Positions 1 to 8,069 are shown, counted from the first letter of the stretch. The stretch is DNA of 32,138 bases from an uncultured Caryophanales bacterium (GCA_947303225.1 CAMYXG010000003.1:1-32138), one strand, 5' to 3'. Numbers and translations are program-made. The notes: generated by a model not told the origin, from the letters alone.

Positions 1-2177
1 GTATTAATCATTGCTGTAGAAGGATTACTAACTTGATAAAAATAGCCTGAAACATTACTATTAGCTGCTAATCTACTTGAATAATGAGCAACTTGAACAT
101 AATCCGAAAAACTACCATTAGAATCCGGTACTAAAGTCATATAATTACTGTTATACGTATAAATCGTCGTCTCAGTATTATTCCCAGCAGCATTATAGTT
201 TACAATAAATGAATAAGTACCACTAATATATTCCGTTCCACCAATAATACCATTCTGATTAGCAGAATATACATAACAAGTACTACCCCAAGGGCATCTT
301 GTATTTCTTTTTATATATGTATAGGATGCACTAGACTGATTTGTCTTATACCAACTACCACGCGGCATATTTCCATCATAATACGAATAACTACGTGTAT
401 ATTGCATAGTTGTATAATTCTGTTTCCAGTAAGCTTTACCTTGTACATATTCATTAGAATAATAAGAAAACTCTCCCATCGGCTGCATAGACATAGACTC
501 AAAATCAGTAATATCATAAGAACTAGTTACAACATCAGCCTCAGTCCAACTTGCATTTAAATAAACAACAAGTTCACTACCACCTACAGCAGGAATTTCT
601 ATATATCTTGTATAATTATCCTTATTAAATCCAATCAAAGACTGTTCACAAACATTATTAGAACTATCACTCTGATTACATACCCATCCATTAAAACCAT
701 ATTCTTCATAGCTTACATAAGGTCTTTTACTAAAAGGATTATCAATAAGTTCAATTTTTACATAATAATCACCATTACGATTAGTTAATAACGTTCCATT
801 AGAATCTCTCTCTAACCCATAATACTTATAATAAACAAATTTATTGATACTACTTTCTCCAGGAATTGGAGACATAGCTCCAACTAAAGAATTATTATTA
901 ATATCTGTTCCATCATAAATCATTTGAACTTTAACCAAATTATTATCATCATAATAATGAGAATTGTTAATTGGTAAAGAAGTATTTCTAACTTCTGTAT
1001 AATTTAAACCCTTTAAATAATTATAATCAGCATCAAAGTCATTTATATAAAAAGTATTACCATCTAATCCAGAATCATGTAAAGTAATTCCACTAACACC
1101 ACTTTCTTTAATAGAAAAAGAAAAATCTCGATTATTATCAACTACTTTTTGAGTAGTCTCATCAACCTTAACAAACATCTTTATAATATACTCATTATTC
1201 ACATAATCCCAATAATAATCATTATTTTCATTATCATTAAAATCAGCCAATAAATAATCATTAGATACTTCACTATCTTTAAAATAGATTTTTCCATCTT
1301 TTATAATAGAATGATTCTCAATTTTATCATTCGTAAAATCGATATCAGAATTGTGTTCAAAAGAAATATTACTAATTACTCTAGATACTTTTCCTTCAAT
1401 CTTATCCGTTATAATACCAATTTTATTATTATTTTTATTTCCTTTAATCTTTCCAACAAAACTAATATTATAAATATTACTATTACTAGAAACACTATTT
1501 GTTAAAATATTAATACTATTATTTTGATCATTATCAAGATAATCTATGTCAAAATCAAGAAAAGAGATATTTCGAAACACACTAAAAACTTTATCCTCAT
1601 GATCAGGATTATTCGTTAAAATATCACCTACAAATCCAACTATAAAGCTATGATCCTGCTGATTTACTTTTAGTTGAAAAGATTTCATCATAAGATTTTC
1701 TATAGTAGCATTCTCAGTTTTAGTAAATAAGGAATAATAAGAAACATCATCAATAACAACATCTTTATCAATCTTTAAATTAAAGATAGTATGACCTCTA
1801 CCATCAAAATGACCTTTAAAAATTCTTTCCTCTTCATCAGTAATCAACCCAATACTAGAAAAGCTCTTATTTCCAAAATTCAAATCATCATCTAAAGCAT
1901 AATATTTATCTTGATATGCATTAGACTGATCTCCCTCAATCAACGTTTTAAAATAAACAAATTCTTCTGGTGTATGGATAATATAAGGGTTATCAAAATT
2001 ACCATTACCAGCAGAAAATGAATTAGCAACAGTTTCACCATCCCAAACATCTTCAACAGTTGCAAAAGAAAGGCCTCCTGAAAGGAGAGAATAAACAAAA
2101 AAAGAAAAAAAAGTCACAATAAAAGCAGCAAAAAAAGAAAGAAATAACTTTTGATAGATTTTTTTTCTTGTTTTCAC
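1..2177 (-). CDS. Large secreted GLUG-type surface protein, C-terminus beyond window
   Basis: The frame is open from a GTG at 2177 to the left edge, about 725 codons, so the C-terminus and any anchor are not visible. The GTG has AGGAAG eight bases upstream; another in-frame GTG lies at 2186 but sits on that ribosome site. A hydrophobic segment at about residues 10-40 is a signal peptide or anchor, with possible cleavage after SFA. Next comes a GLUG/beta-helix-like region (FKGHFDGRGHTI, then YYSLF and ATIENL) typical of extracellular adhesin-like proteins. Further on the protein is rich in Asn, Asp, Tyr and Ser, with a segment like the InlB B-repeat/Listeria-Bacteroides class (GFNGWVC ... VYLNASW). 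It follows the SipW-type peptidase gene by 17 bases and is probably co-transcribed with it. An adhesin or matrix component is inference; the exact substrate or ligand is unknown. Confidence 0.8.
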   Translation of the reverse strand, partial: MKTRKKIYQKLFLSFFAAFIVTFFSFFVYSLLSGGLSFATVEDVWDGETVANSFSAGNGNFDNPYIIHTPEEFVYFKTLIEGDQSNAYQDKYYALDDDLNFGNKSFSSIGLITDEEERIFKGHFDGRGHTIFNLKIDKDVVIDDVSYYSLFTKTENATIENLMMKSFQLKVNQQDHSFIVGFVGDILTNNPDHEDKVFSVFRNISFLDFDIDYLDNDQNNSINILTNSVSSNSNIYNISFVGKIKGNKNNNKIGIITDKIEGKVSRVISNISFEHNSDIDFTNDKIENHSIIKDGKIYFKDSEVSNDYLLADFNDNENNDYYWDYVNNEYIIKMFVKVDETTQKVVDNNRDFSFSIKESGVSGITLHDSGLDGNTFYINDFDADYNYLKGLNYTEVRNTSLPINNSHYYDDNNLVKVQMIYDGTDINNNSLVGAMSPIPGESSINKFVYYKYYGLERDSNGTLLTNRNGDYYVKIELIDNPFSKRPYVSYEEYGFNGWVCNQSDSSNNVCEQSLIGFNKDNYTRYIEIPAVGGSELVVYLNASWTEADVVTSSYDITDFESMSMQPMGEFSYYSNEYVQGKAYWKQNYTTMQYTRSYSYYDGNMPRGSWYKTNQSSASYTYIKRNTRCPWGSTCYVYSANQNGIIGGTEYISGTYSFIVNYNAAGNNTETTIYTYNSNYMTLVPDSNGSFSDYVQVAHYSSRLAANSNVSGYFYQVSNPSTAMIN

Positions 2178-2194
2178 TGCTCTCACTTCCTATT

Positions 2195-3424
2195 TTAATA
2201 GTTACCTATTTTAACCATTCTTTCAATTTTATCCAAATCAAACACTTTTTTATTATCAAATTTATCAGATACTTTCTGCATAAATGAAATAAGCACTTTT
2301 ACTTGTTTAATAGCATATGCATTAGATTTAGATATCTCACAGAAATAGTGTTCTTTATCAATCATTACTTTGTATTTTAAAATTTTATATATTCCATCAA
2401 ACATTTCATCATCATTATATAAAATAGTATATGTTAATAATCGAAGAAAAACATGAATAGGCATATCATAAATTCGATTACGTATTAACTCTGTTAAACC
2501 AACTCGTTCTAAATCATAATCATATATTTCTTCAAAAGAAGGATTATTAATCTCTTCAATTAAAGTCTCAGTATCTCGTACTAATAATAAATGACATAAT
2601 TTATAAACATACTGATAGCGAAGTAACCATTTTTTATTCATCCTTGCTTTCGCAACATGATTCTTTTTACACTTCAAAATCGATACAACCAAATCAATTG
2701 TTTCTTTCTCATAATTATTTTTACTACTCTTTCTTTTAGGAATATCTTCATCAAATAAATATTCTGCAAAATCCAAAACCTCAATATTATCTTGAGCTTC
2801 AACCTCTTTTTCATGAGCCTTCTCTAAATTTTCCATATCCTGTAAAGCAATCGTCTGTGTCAATCCAGATGAAGGTTCTTCTACTCTTCTACTATTTGGA
2901 CTTGAAAAAATATCCTCTGGAATCTTTTCTTTAGAATCTGTTTCCTTTACAATGTATTTTTTTACAATTCCATCAAAATTTACAAGTGCTAAAAATATAA
3001 ATACAATTAAAAATACAGCAATAGATTTTAAAATAAAACTAGGAGAAACAATCAAAGAAACCTTACCAATAATCTGTTCCTTAGAGACTGCCTCATCTGT
3101 AACGTTATTAACATCACCTTTAGTAATATAATTACTCCCGTCCTTTTTAATCAAACGATGAGTAATAATATCCCCACTTTCGCTCTTAAAGGTAATGACA
3201 TCGTTAGGTTTAACATTCTTCGTCAAGCGAACAAAAATAATATCATCAACTTCAATAGTACCAGACATAGAACCAGAGGCAACTACAAAATATGTATATC
3301 CAAAGACATTAACATAATCCTTTTTCATAATGTCTGTCACAACAAAAGTATATATACACAAAGACACCAAAAGAACTAAAAAAACAGATGCTATATATTT
3401 AAGAATATCTTTAATTCTTTTCAT
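2195..3424 (-). CDS. sipW: SipW/ER-type signal peptidase I with long cytosolic extension
   Basis: A membrane serine peptidase that removes signal peptides outside the cytoplasmic membrane. Residues 1-160 are a normal SipW core: a transmembrane segment at about 10-30, the catalytic serine in ASGSMSG (Ser52), a histidine in the THRL motif (His89) where bacterial SPase I would have lysine, the KGDVN aspartate (Asp104), and a second transmembrane segment at about 130-150. The Ser/His pair is characteristic of the endoplasmic-reticulum/archaeal subtype to which Bacillus SipW belongs. Bacillus SipW is about 190 residues; this protein has 409. The extra 250 residues are predicted cytosolic, begin with a charged linker (160-230) and end in a mainly helical domain that I do not recognise. 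It has its own extended -10 promoter and is followed by the GLUG protein. The TasA-like protein at 5407-6402 is the likely client. Confidence 0.88.
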   Translation of the reverse strand: MKRIKDILKYIASVFLVLLVSLCIYTFVVTDIMKKDYVNVFGYTYFVVASGSMSGTIEVDDIIFVRLTKNVKPNDVITFKSESGDIITHRLIKKDGSNYITKGDVNNVTDEAVSKEQIIGKVSLIVSPSFILKSIAVFLIVFIFLALVNFDGIVKKYIVKETDSKEKIPEDIFSSPNSRRVEEPSSGLTQTIALQDMENLEKAHEKEVEAQDNIEVLDFAEYLFDEDIPKRKSSKNNYEKETIDLVVSILKCKKNHVAKARMNKKWLLRYQYVYKLCHLLLVRDTETLIEEINNPSFEEIYDYDLERVGLTELIRNRIYDMPIHVFLRLLTYTILYNDDEMFDGIYKILKYKVMIDKEHYFCEISKSNAYAIKQVKVLISFMQKVSDKFDNKKVFDLDKIERMVKIGNY

Positions 3425-3455
3425 ATCTTTTCACCTCTTCTATTCTCCTTATATC

Positions 3456-3464
3456 ATTATAGCA
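3456..3464 (-). promoter_or_regulatory. Extended -10 promoter of sipW
   Basis: On the minus strand the bases read TGCTATAAT, a full extended -10 element 32 bases before the sipW start codon. No good -35 is visible: the -35 region falls in the stem of the preceding terminator. The leader carries AAGGAG and GAGGTG, either of which may serve as ribosome site. Confidence 0.6.
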
Positions 3465-3466
3465 TA

Positions 3467-3505
3467 GAAAAAAAAACTATAAAAGTACTTTTGTACATTT
3501 ATAGT
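3467..3505 (-). terminator. Terminator after the 544-residue protein gene
   Basis: Positions 3476-3488 and 3493-3505 form a 13-base inverted repeat with one mismatch and a 4-base loop. On the minus strand a run of nine T follows at once. It lies about 48 bases after the stop codon at 3553 and separates that gene from sipW. Confidence 0.65.
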
Positions 3506-3552
3506 ATTAAAATATTTCAAAAGTTTATTCTATATATCTTAAACATCAATAA

Positions 3553-5187
3553 CTAAATCGTCTCACTCTTCTCTTCTTCATCTTTTCCAATAATAGTAAG
3601 CATCTGACACATAATATCAATTGTATGAAGAGAAATAGGAGAACGTTCTATATTCTGTATTAAATTAATAAATCTAACACTTTCCATCGTAGCATCAATA
3701 TTATCAGGATCAATCATTTCACTAGTAACCACTAGATTCAATAATTTATACTTTTCTGCTACAACAGAAATAATATCATATTCAGCAAAAACATTAATTT
3801 TACGTAAAACACTATTATTAGGATTATAAATAAACTTAAAATATTCTTCTACATTTTCTTCTAAACTATGTTCCTCAAATATTTCTTCTTTCTTAAAACA
3901 TTTTTCTAAAAAAGGAAAAGAAGTTAATGCAATAGTAAATAAATCATAAATACTAGCAGATTCTGTAAGATTATTTAGTTTATTAGTAATATCTAAATCA
4001 CGATATTCTTCATATAAAGAATTCAATTTACGAATATGTTCATTCATTTTTAACATAGCATTTTTCATCTTTGTTTCATTTTTCTTAGCAAAAAGTCCAA
4101 CACCACATGCCTTTTGATATTCCTTGTAAATAGAAACTCTTGTTTTTTCTTCTTTTTCTAATTCTTTTTTCTTTGAAACATACTGACCCTTAGCAGCATC
4201 TTTATTTTTATATCGTTCTAATAAATCTTTTAAAATAAACTCATAATGATAATACTTCTTTAGCTCATTTAAAGTAAGATACAATCCCATTGTAGCGGAA
4301 TTATAATGATTTTTTTCTTCATCATTAAGAGTATCGTAGTCTCCACCAACCGCAAACATATTATAATTTTTTGCTCGTGTAGCAGATCCTTCTAAATAAT
4401 CAGAAATCTTCTTAGTTCCCTCAGTAAATAAAATTGTATTATAATATGGATCAATTGCAACTTCATTACCAGACTGATAGCGAACAACAGTATATTTTTC
4501 AATCACATTACTAGAGTTAACCTGATGTTCCATAAAAAGTTTATTTTTCAAGGAAGATACATATTTTTCTAACTGAGTCTTATTTTTTTCTAAAATATGA
4601 ATTAAATTCATCTTCAACTGCATCTTAATATCTGGGCAAGCAAAATAAATCTTTTCAAAAACATCTTTCATTACTTCACTAGAAGAATTACGAAGAAAAG
4701 AACTCATATATTGCTCTGTAAACATCGTATAAGAAAAATCAGAAAGAGATAATGTAATTCCCAACTCTTGAAAACGATCAATAAATTTTTTCAAAACCTG
4801 ATTAATATTCTCTAAAGAAGAATCCTCTCGAATAGAAGCAACAATAAAATCTAATCCCAATTTAAAACCATTCGAAATATTAGAATTCAATTTTACCAAA
4901 TATAGTAAATCATCAACTTCTTTAATTCCCTCTTGATATTGAGAAGACTTATCTTGTGGCATTAAATTCTTCAATCTTTTTTTCATTTCATTCTCACAGG
5001 CAATACGATATTGATCAAATAATGTACGTTGTCTTTGAACATAATCATTTCTTTCATTTACAGCATTCAAATGAAACTTTTCTTTCGTTCTCTTAGTACC
5101 TTCTTCTGTTTCTAACTGGAAATTTTCTATATGATTTTCATTAATTCCAATTTCCTTAACAATAACATTATCACTAAGATTATCCAT
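3553..5187 (-). CDS. Large cytosolic protein of unknown function in the matrix locus
   Basis: A 544-residue protein with no signal peptide and no membrane segment, rich in Lys, Glu, Asn and Tyr. I recognise no catalytic motif. A stretch at about residues 340-410 is highly charged and probably coiled coil (heptad-like Lys/Glu/Leu, around KKKELEKEEKTR). The rest looks helical. The start is uncertain: ATG at 5187 overlaps the stop of the 54-residue gene by eight bases and has GGTGGTG upstream; an in-frame ATG at 5202 lacks a good ribosome site and would add five residues. Its place between the TasA-like gene and sipW suggests a role in making, exporting or regulating the fibre, perhaps with the cytosolic tail of the peptidase. 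That is inference from position only. Confidence 0.75.
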   Translation of the reverse strand: MDNLSDNVIVKEIGINENHIENFQLETEEGTKRTKEKFHLNAVNERNDYVQRQRTLFDQYRIACENEMKKRLKNLMPQDKSSQYQEGIKEVDDLLYLVKLNSNISNGFKLGLDFIVASIREDSSLENINQVLKKFIDRFQELGITLSLSDFSYTMFTEQYMSSFLRNSSSEVMKDVFEKIYFACPDIKMQLKMNLIHILEKNKTQLEKYVSSLKNKLFMEHQVNSSNVIEKYTVVRYQSGNEVAIDPYYNTILFTEGTKKISDYLEGSATRAKNYNMFAVGGDYDTLNDEEKNHYNSATMGLYLTLNELKKYYHYEFILKDLLERYKNKDAAKGQYVSKKKELEKEEKTRVSIYKEYQKACGVGLFAKKNETKMKNAMLKMNEHIRKLNSLYEEYRDLDITNKLNNLTESASIYDLFTIALTSFPFLEKCFKKEEIFEEHSLEENVEEYFKFIYNPNNSVLRKINVFAEYDIISVVAEKYKLLNLVVTSEMIDPDNIDATMESVRFINLIQNIERSPISLHTIDIMCQMLTIIGKDEEEKSETI

Positions 5188-5344
5188 TCTCTTCACCACC
5201 ATCTGCTTGTTCTTCTTTTACTTCTTCCTCATCTTCCGTAATAACTTTCTCATCTAAATACTTCAAATGATTTAAAATGGCAGAATGTAAAGCTAATAAA
5301 TCTTCATTACTTAGTTTTTGAATTATTTCAATTTTTTCGTCCAT
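5180..5344 (-). CDS. 54-residue acidic protein, unknown
   Basis: A short frame starting MDEKIEIIQKL and ending in a Glu/Asp-rich tail (EDEEEVKEEQADGGEENG). A good ribosome site (GGGGTGA) lies just before the ATG. The N-terminal 35 residues look like a helical hairpin (LSNEDLLALHSAILNHLKYL); the acidic tail looks disordered. It overlaps the start of the large cytosolic protein, which suggests translational coupling, and follows a terminator hairpin by about 20 bases. Function unknown; a small adaptor or chaperone for its neighbour is a guess. Confidence 0.6.
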   Translation of the reverse strand: MDEKIEIIQKLSNEDLLALHSAILNHLKYLDEKVITEDEEEVKEEQADGGEENG

Positions 5345-5362
5345 ATACTCACCCCATAGAAT

Positions 5363-5390
5363 AAAAAGCCTTCTAAAAGGAAGGCTTTTT
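5363..5390 (-). terminator. Rho-independent hairpin after the TasA-like gene
   Basis: A perfect 11-base stem (AAAAAGCCTTC / GAAGGCTTTTT) with a 6-base loop ends in a short T run on the minus strand, 16 bases after the TasA-like stop codon. No clear promoter lies between it and the 54-residue gene, so it probably works as a partial terminator that lets less transcript reach the downstream genes. Confidence 0.8.
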
Positions 5391-5406
5391 CACATTTTAA
5401 TTAATT

Positions 5407-6402
5407 TTATGATCCAGCATTTGCATCAATACTAAATTGTAAATTAAATGTTAATTGTCCACCAGATGCACGGTCTTCACAGTCAACATCTTGTCCTTCA
5501 ATCCACATATAAATACGTACTTTTGTAACACCTTCAGCAACATCAAAAGCATTTAAATATCCACTAGTAGGAATACCACTTGCTAAACTTCCAACAGTAG
5601 TAACATCAGCAAAATACTCTGTACTAGAACTATTTAGTGGAATATTATTAGCTTTTGCAATTGGAGCTTTAACTCCTTTGTAAGGTAATTTAGAACCACC
5701 AGTTTGACCAACAGTTGTTCCATAAACGTTTAATGCATTATTTACAGCTGCTGCTGTATGAACATCATAGTTAGGTTCCCAAATCCATTTAGATACTTCT
5801 CCTCTTAATGCTTGTGCATCAGCTGCTGAAGAACCATATGCTACACTACCTTCTTTAATAAATGCAACACGAGCAGCATTTTGAATACCAGTTGAAGTAC
5901 CTTTAGCAACAACACTTGAATTTGATGTTAAGTAAACAGTTTGTGCTGCAGATGATTGGAAGAATAAGTCAAATACTACGAAGTCTCCACTTGTTCCAAG
6001 TGTTTCAGTAGACTTCTCAGCAATCAAGATATTTCCTCCACCTGTACCAGTATCAATAGTACCTTTATACATATCAAGTAAACCATTATTAACAGTACCA
6101 ATTGTAGATACTGGAACTGCAGTACTATTTCCTTGAGGAATTTGATTCAATGCTCCAGACCAGTTTACTCCTGTAATATCAGTATTCGTAACAATTGATT
6201 TCCAATTTGATGCATCTGTTGAAATTTGTAAACCTTGTGAAGTAGAAACTTGTACATCAATAGCTTCAACTGTAACAGTTCTATTAGCTGTAAACCATGC
6301 ATAAGTTGATGCTGTTAAAACAACTCCAACAAATAAAATCATGATAATAGCTAAAAATATTTTTCTTCTTTTTCTCTCATTTTTTTTATTAGCTTTTGCC
6401 AT
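5407..6402 (-). CDS. TasA-like SipW-dependent fibre protein
   Basis: A secreted 331-residue structural protein. The N-terminus has the SipW-dependent signal layout: basic residues 2-14, a hydrophobic helix at about 15-32, then TASTYAWFTANRTVTVEA, the Tyr/Trp-Phe-Thr pattern at the processing site of TasA/CalY-type proteins. The mature part is rich in Ala, Ser, Thr, Gly and Val with predicted beta strands. It ends with a WIEGQDVDCEDRASGG motif shared with the neighbouring 237-residue protein. A strong ribosome site (AAGGAG) precedes the ATG, and a perfect hairpin ends the unit. The gene looks less AT-rich than its neighbours, as expected for a highly expressed protein. I infer that it polymerises into a surface or matrix fibre processed by the SipW-type enzyme encoded downstream. 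It might instead be a monomeric surface protein. Confidence 0.78.
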   Translation of the reverse strand: MAKANKKNERKRRKIFLAIIMILFVGVVLTASTYAWFTANRTVTVEAIDVQVSTSQGLQISTDASNWKSIVTNTDITGVNWSGALNQIPQGNSTAVPVSTIGTVNNGLLDMYKGTIDTGTGGGNILIAEKSTETLGTSGDFVVFDLFFQSSAAQTVYLTSNSSVVAKGTSTGIQNAARVAFIKEGSVAYGSSAADAQALRGEVSKWIWEPNYDVHTAAAVNNALNVYGTTVGQTGGSKLPYKGVKAPIAKANNIPLNSSSTEYFADVTTVGSLASGIPTSGYLNAFDVAEGVTKVRIYMWIEGQDVDCEDRASGGQLTFNLQFSIDANAGS

Positions 6403-6419
6403 AATAATTAACTCCTTCT

Positions 6420-7133
6420 CTATTTATTATTTTTCTTTTCATCGACATGTTCTTCGGTTATATCCATATGTAGCTTAATTTCTCCCCCAAGTAAATCGTT
6501 TTTACATTCAGGGTCATCTCCCTCAATCCATACTACTACAGTATAACGATCTTTTGAATTAGGCTTGAAATTCTTCCTTTGCTCCAAAACTGCAATAGAT
6601 TTGGAAGCAAATTTCTTTGTACCGGATTCAGCATCTCCTGTTAACTTACTCTTCTTTGCATAAACCGTTTTTTCACCATTACGGATAATCATGATTCGAA
6701 TTGCTTCATCCACATTTAGAATAGTATCATCGATATCAATTTCATACCAATAATGAACAGTCTCTTTACCTGAATGAATAACATAAAACGTATAAGCAAT
6801 ATAATTATCACCATTATGCGTTCCTGTACCTTCAGTATCAATATTATCAGGTAACCACTTAATCGAAATATTATCCATGTAATTAATGGTTTCAGCAGCT
6901 AATTCTCTTGTTTTGCCACTCTTTTTACCATTTTCAGACAAATAGATATTTTTTCGATTCGACAAATTCTTATCAAGTGTAACAGTAAACCTTCCACCTT
7001 CATAAACAATATATAAAACCAAATAAATCACTGACGTTAAAACTAATAGGAATAAAAACAGTAATTTTATAACCTTTTTAAATACTTCTCGTCGATAAAT
7101 TTTCTGTGCCTTTACTTCTACTTCATTTTTCAT
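6420..7133 (-). CDS. Membrane-anchored partner of the TasA-like protein
   Basis: A 237-residue protein with a basic N-terminus, one transmembrane segment at about residues 22-45 and an extracytoplasmic domain that looks mostly beta. Its C-terminus has VVWIEGDDPECKNDLLGG, closely matching the WIEG-x-D-x-x-C-x(5)-GG motif of the TasA-like protein, so the two are probably distant paralogues. It is first in the transcription unit, 17 bases before the TasA-like gene, which recalls TapA (fibre nucleator) in the Bacillus tapA-sipW-tasA operon; I see no sequence evidence of TapA homology. The start is ATG 7133; a TTG just upstream is in frame but unlikely. A base-anchor or nucleator role is inference. 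Confidence 0.72.
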   Translation of the reverse strand: MKNEVEVKAQKIYRREVFKKVIKLLFLFLLVLTSVIYLVLYIVYEGGRFTVTLDKNLSNRKNIYLSENGKKSGKTRELAAETINYMDNISIKWLPDNIDTEGTGTHNGDNYIAYTFYVIHSGKETVHYWYEIDIDDTILNVDEAIRIMIIRNGEKTVYAKKSKLTGDAESGTKKFASKSIAVLEQRKNFKPNSKDRYTVVVWIEGDDPECKNDLLGGEIKLHMDITEEHVDEKKNNK

Positions 7134-7206
7134 CAAATCACCATCTGCTTCTACATATTTTTACGAGTACCTCACTAATGCCACCTTTCCTACTATGCCT
7201 AAGATA

Positions 7207-7235
7207 ATTATAACGGGAAAAAAATATTAAATCAA
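7207..7235 (-). promoter_or_regulatory. Sigma-A-type promoter of the matrix operon
   Basis: On the minus strand TTGATT (7230-7235) and TATAAT (7207-7212) are separated by exactly 17 bases. The predicted leader is about 65 bases and contains a tiny frame (GTG AGG TAC TCG stop) behind an AGGAAAGG ribosome-site-like stretch. It may be meaningless. Confidence 0.7.
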
Positions 7236-7264
7236 TACATAAAATGAAAAATGTACAAACTACT

Positions 7265-7795
7265 TTACAAATTATATTCTTTTAGGGCCCCCCTATAAAC
7301 CTCCTCAATTCCCTTAATATAAATGAAATCATTAGGTTTTATAATCTCTGGTAAACCTAAATCTAACTCAGATTGTTCTAAAACATACTTTACAAATTCT
7401 GCACAATAAAAACATTTTTCTCGTTTTACTTTATGATGAAAAGCAACTGCACACAAACCAATTAAATTGAATCGATACGTCTCTTTATGTTTCCAAATAT
7501 CTTCTATTAATGATTTTACATGTTCATATTGATCATCTTCAACTTCAATAGAATAAATAATACTCTTTGTCTTATGAAATCGTTTAAATGTACCATAATG
7601 AGGAGACTCTTGTACAAAACCACCTATAAATGGGTTATAAGGATTCAATCTTCCAAAACTATACATATGAGATAAATCTTCATCCAAAGAAAGAGACACA
7701 TGAGAATACTCTTTCTTTGTATAAGCCTTTACTAATCTAGCAAGTAACGTTCCTGTATAAGTTAATACAATATATATCTTTCTCACAATCTTCAT
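7265..7795 (-). CDS. YiiX-like (permuted NlpC/P60) cysteine hydrolase-like protein
   Basis: A 176-residue protein with a histidine in EYSHVSLSLDED (about residue 31) and a cysteine in CFYCAEFVKYVL. This is the order found in permuted NlpC/P60 or YiiX-like papain-fold enzymes (His first, Cys later). The conserved-looking MYSFGRLNPYNPF stretch lies between. The N-terminus is hydrophobic but not a convincing signal peptide. The gene lies 12 bases after the 82-residue gene and is the last in the toxin cassette; no clear terminator follows. Related proteins also occur without toxins, so its inclusion in the cassette may be incidental. Substrate unknown; amidase, peptidase or acyltransferase chemistry would fit the fold. 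Confidence 0.65.
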   Translation of the reverse strand: MKIVRKIYIVLTYTGTLLARLVKAYTKKEYSHVSLSLDEDLSHMYSFGRLNPYNPFIGGFVQESPHYGTFKRFHKTKSIIYSIEVEDDQYEHVKSLIEDIWKHKETYRFNLIGLCAVAFHHKVKREKCFYCAEFVKYVLEQSELDLGLPEIIKPNDFIYIKGIEEVYRGALKEYNL

Positions 7796-7807
7796 CCTTT
7801 CTCCAAT

Positions 7808-8056
7808 TTAAAAACTAGGCCAATTTATATTATTAACATCAAAATCCTTTTCAGAAGAATCAATGAAAAAGAATTCTTCTCGAATAAGATCTCCTTTACT
7901 ATCATAAACTCTAGTAATTCCATGTGTTGCCTTTTCAGCAGGCACTTCTTTTCCTAAATCATCCATATACATAGTTTCACTATGCTCATCTAAAGAATCA
8001 TCTGGAATATAAGTATATTCATCGTCATCAGATAGTTTAATCTTTTTTACATCCAT
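7808..8056 (-). CDS. Candidate immunity protein of the zincin toxin
   Basis: An 82-residue, strongly acidic soluble protein (SDDDEYTYIPDDSLDEHSE) with a probable beta hairpin around ITRVYDSKGDLIREEFFFI. It has a good ribosome site (AAAGGAG) and begins 13 bases after the toxin stop codon, the usual position for an immunity gene in LXG-type polymorphic toxin operons. I recognise no family. Immunity is inferred only from position, size and charge; it could instead be a chaperone or an unrelated small protein. Confidence 0.6.
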   Translation of the reverse strand: MDVKKIKLSDDDEYTYIPDDSLDEHSETMYMDDLGKEVPAEKATHGITRVYDSKGDLIREEFFFIDSSEKDFDVNNINWPSF

Positions 8057-8069
8057 ATTTTTCTCCTTT

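Noticed and set aside
1311..3379. Plus-strand open frames opposite the surface protein and sipW genes
   Set aside because: They are low-complexity mirror frames of AT-rich coding sequence, without ribosome sites or family resemblance.
3481..3492. Perfect palindrome AAAAGTACTTTT as a repressor site before sipW
   Set aside because: It is part of a longer hairpin followed by nine T and is better explained as a terminator.
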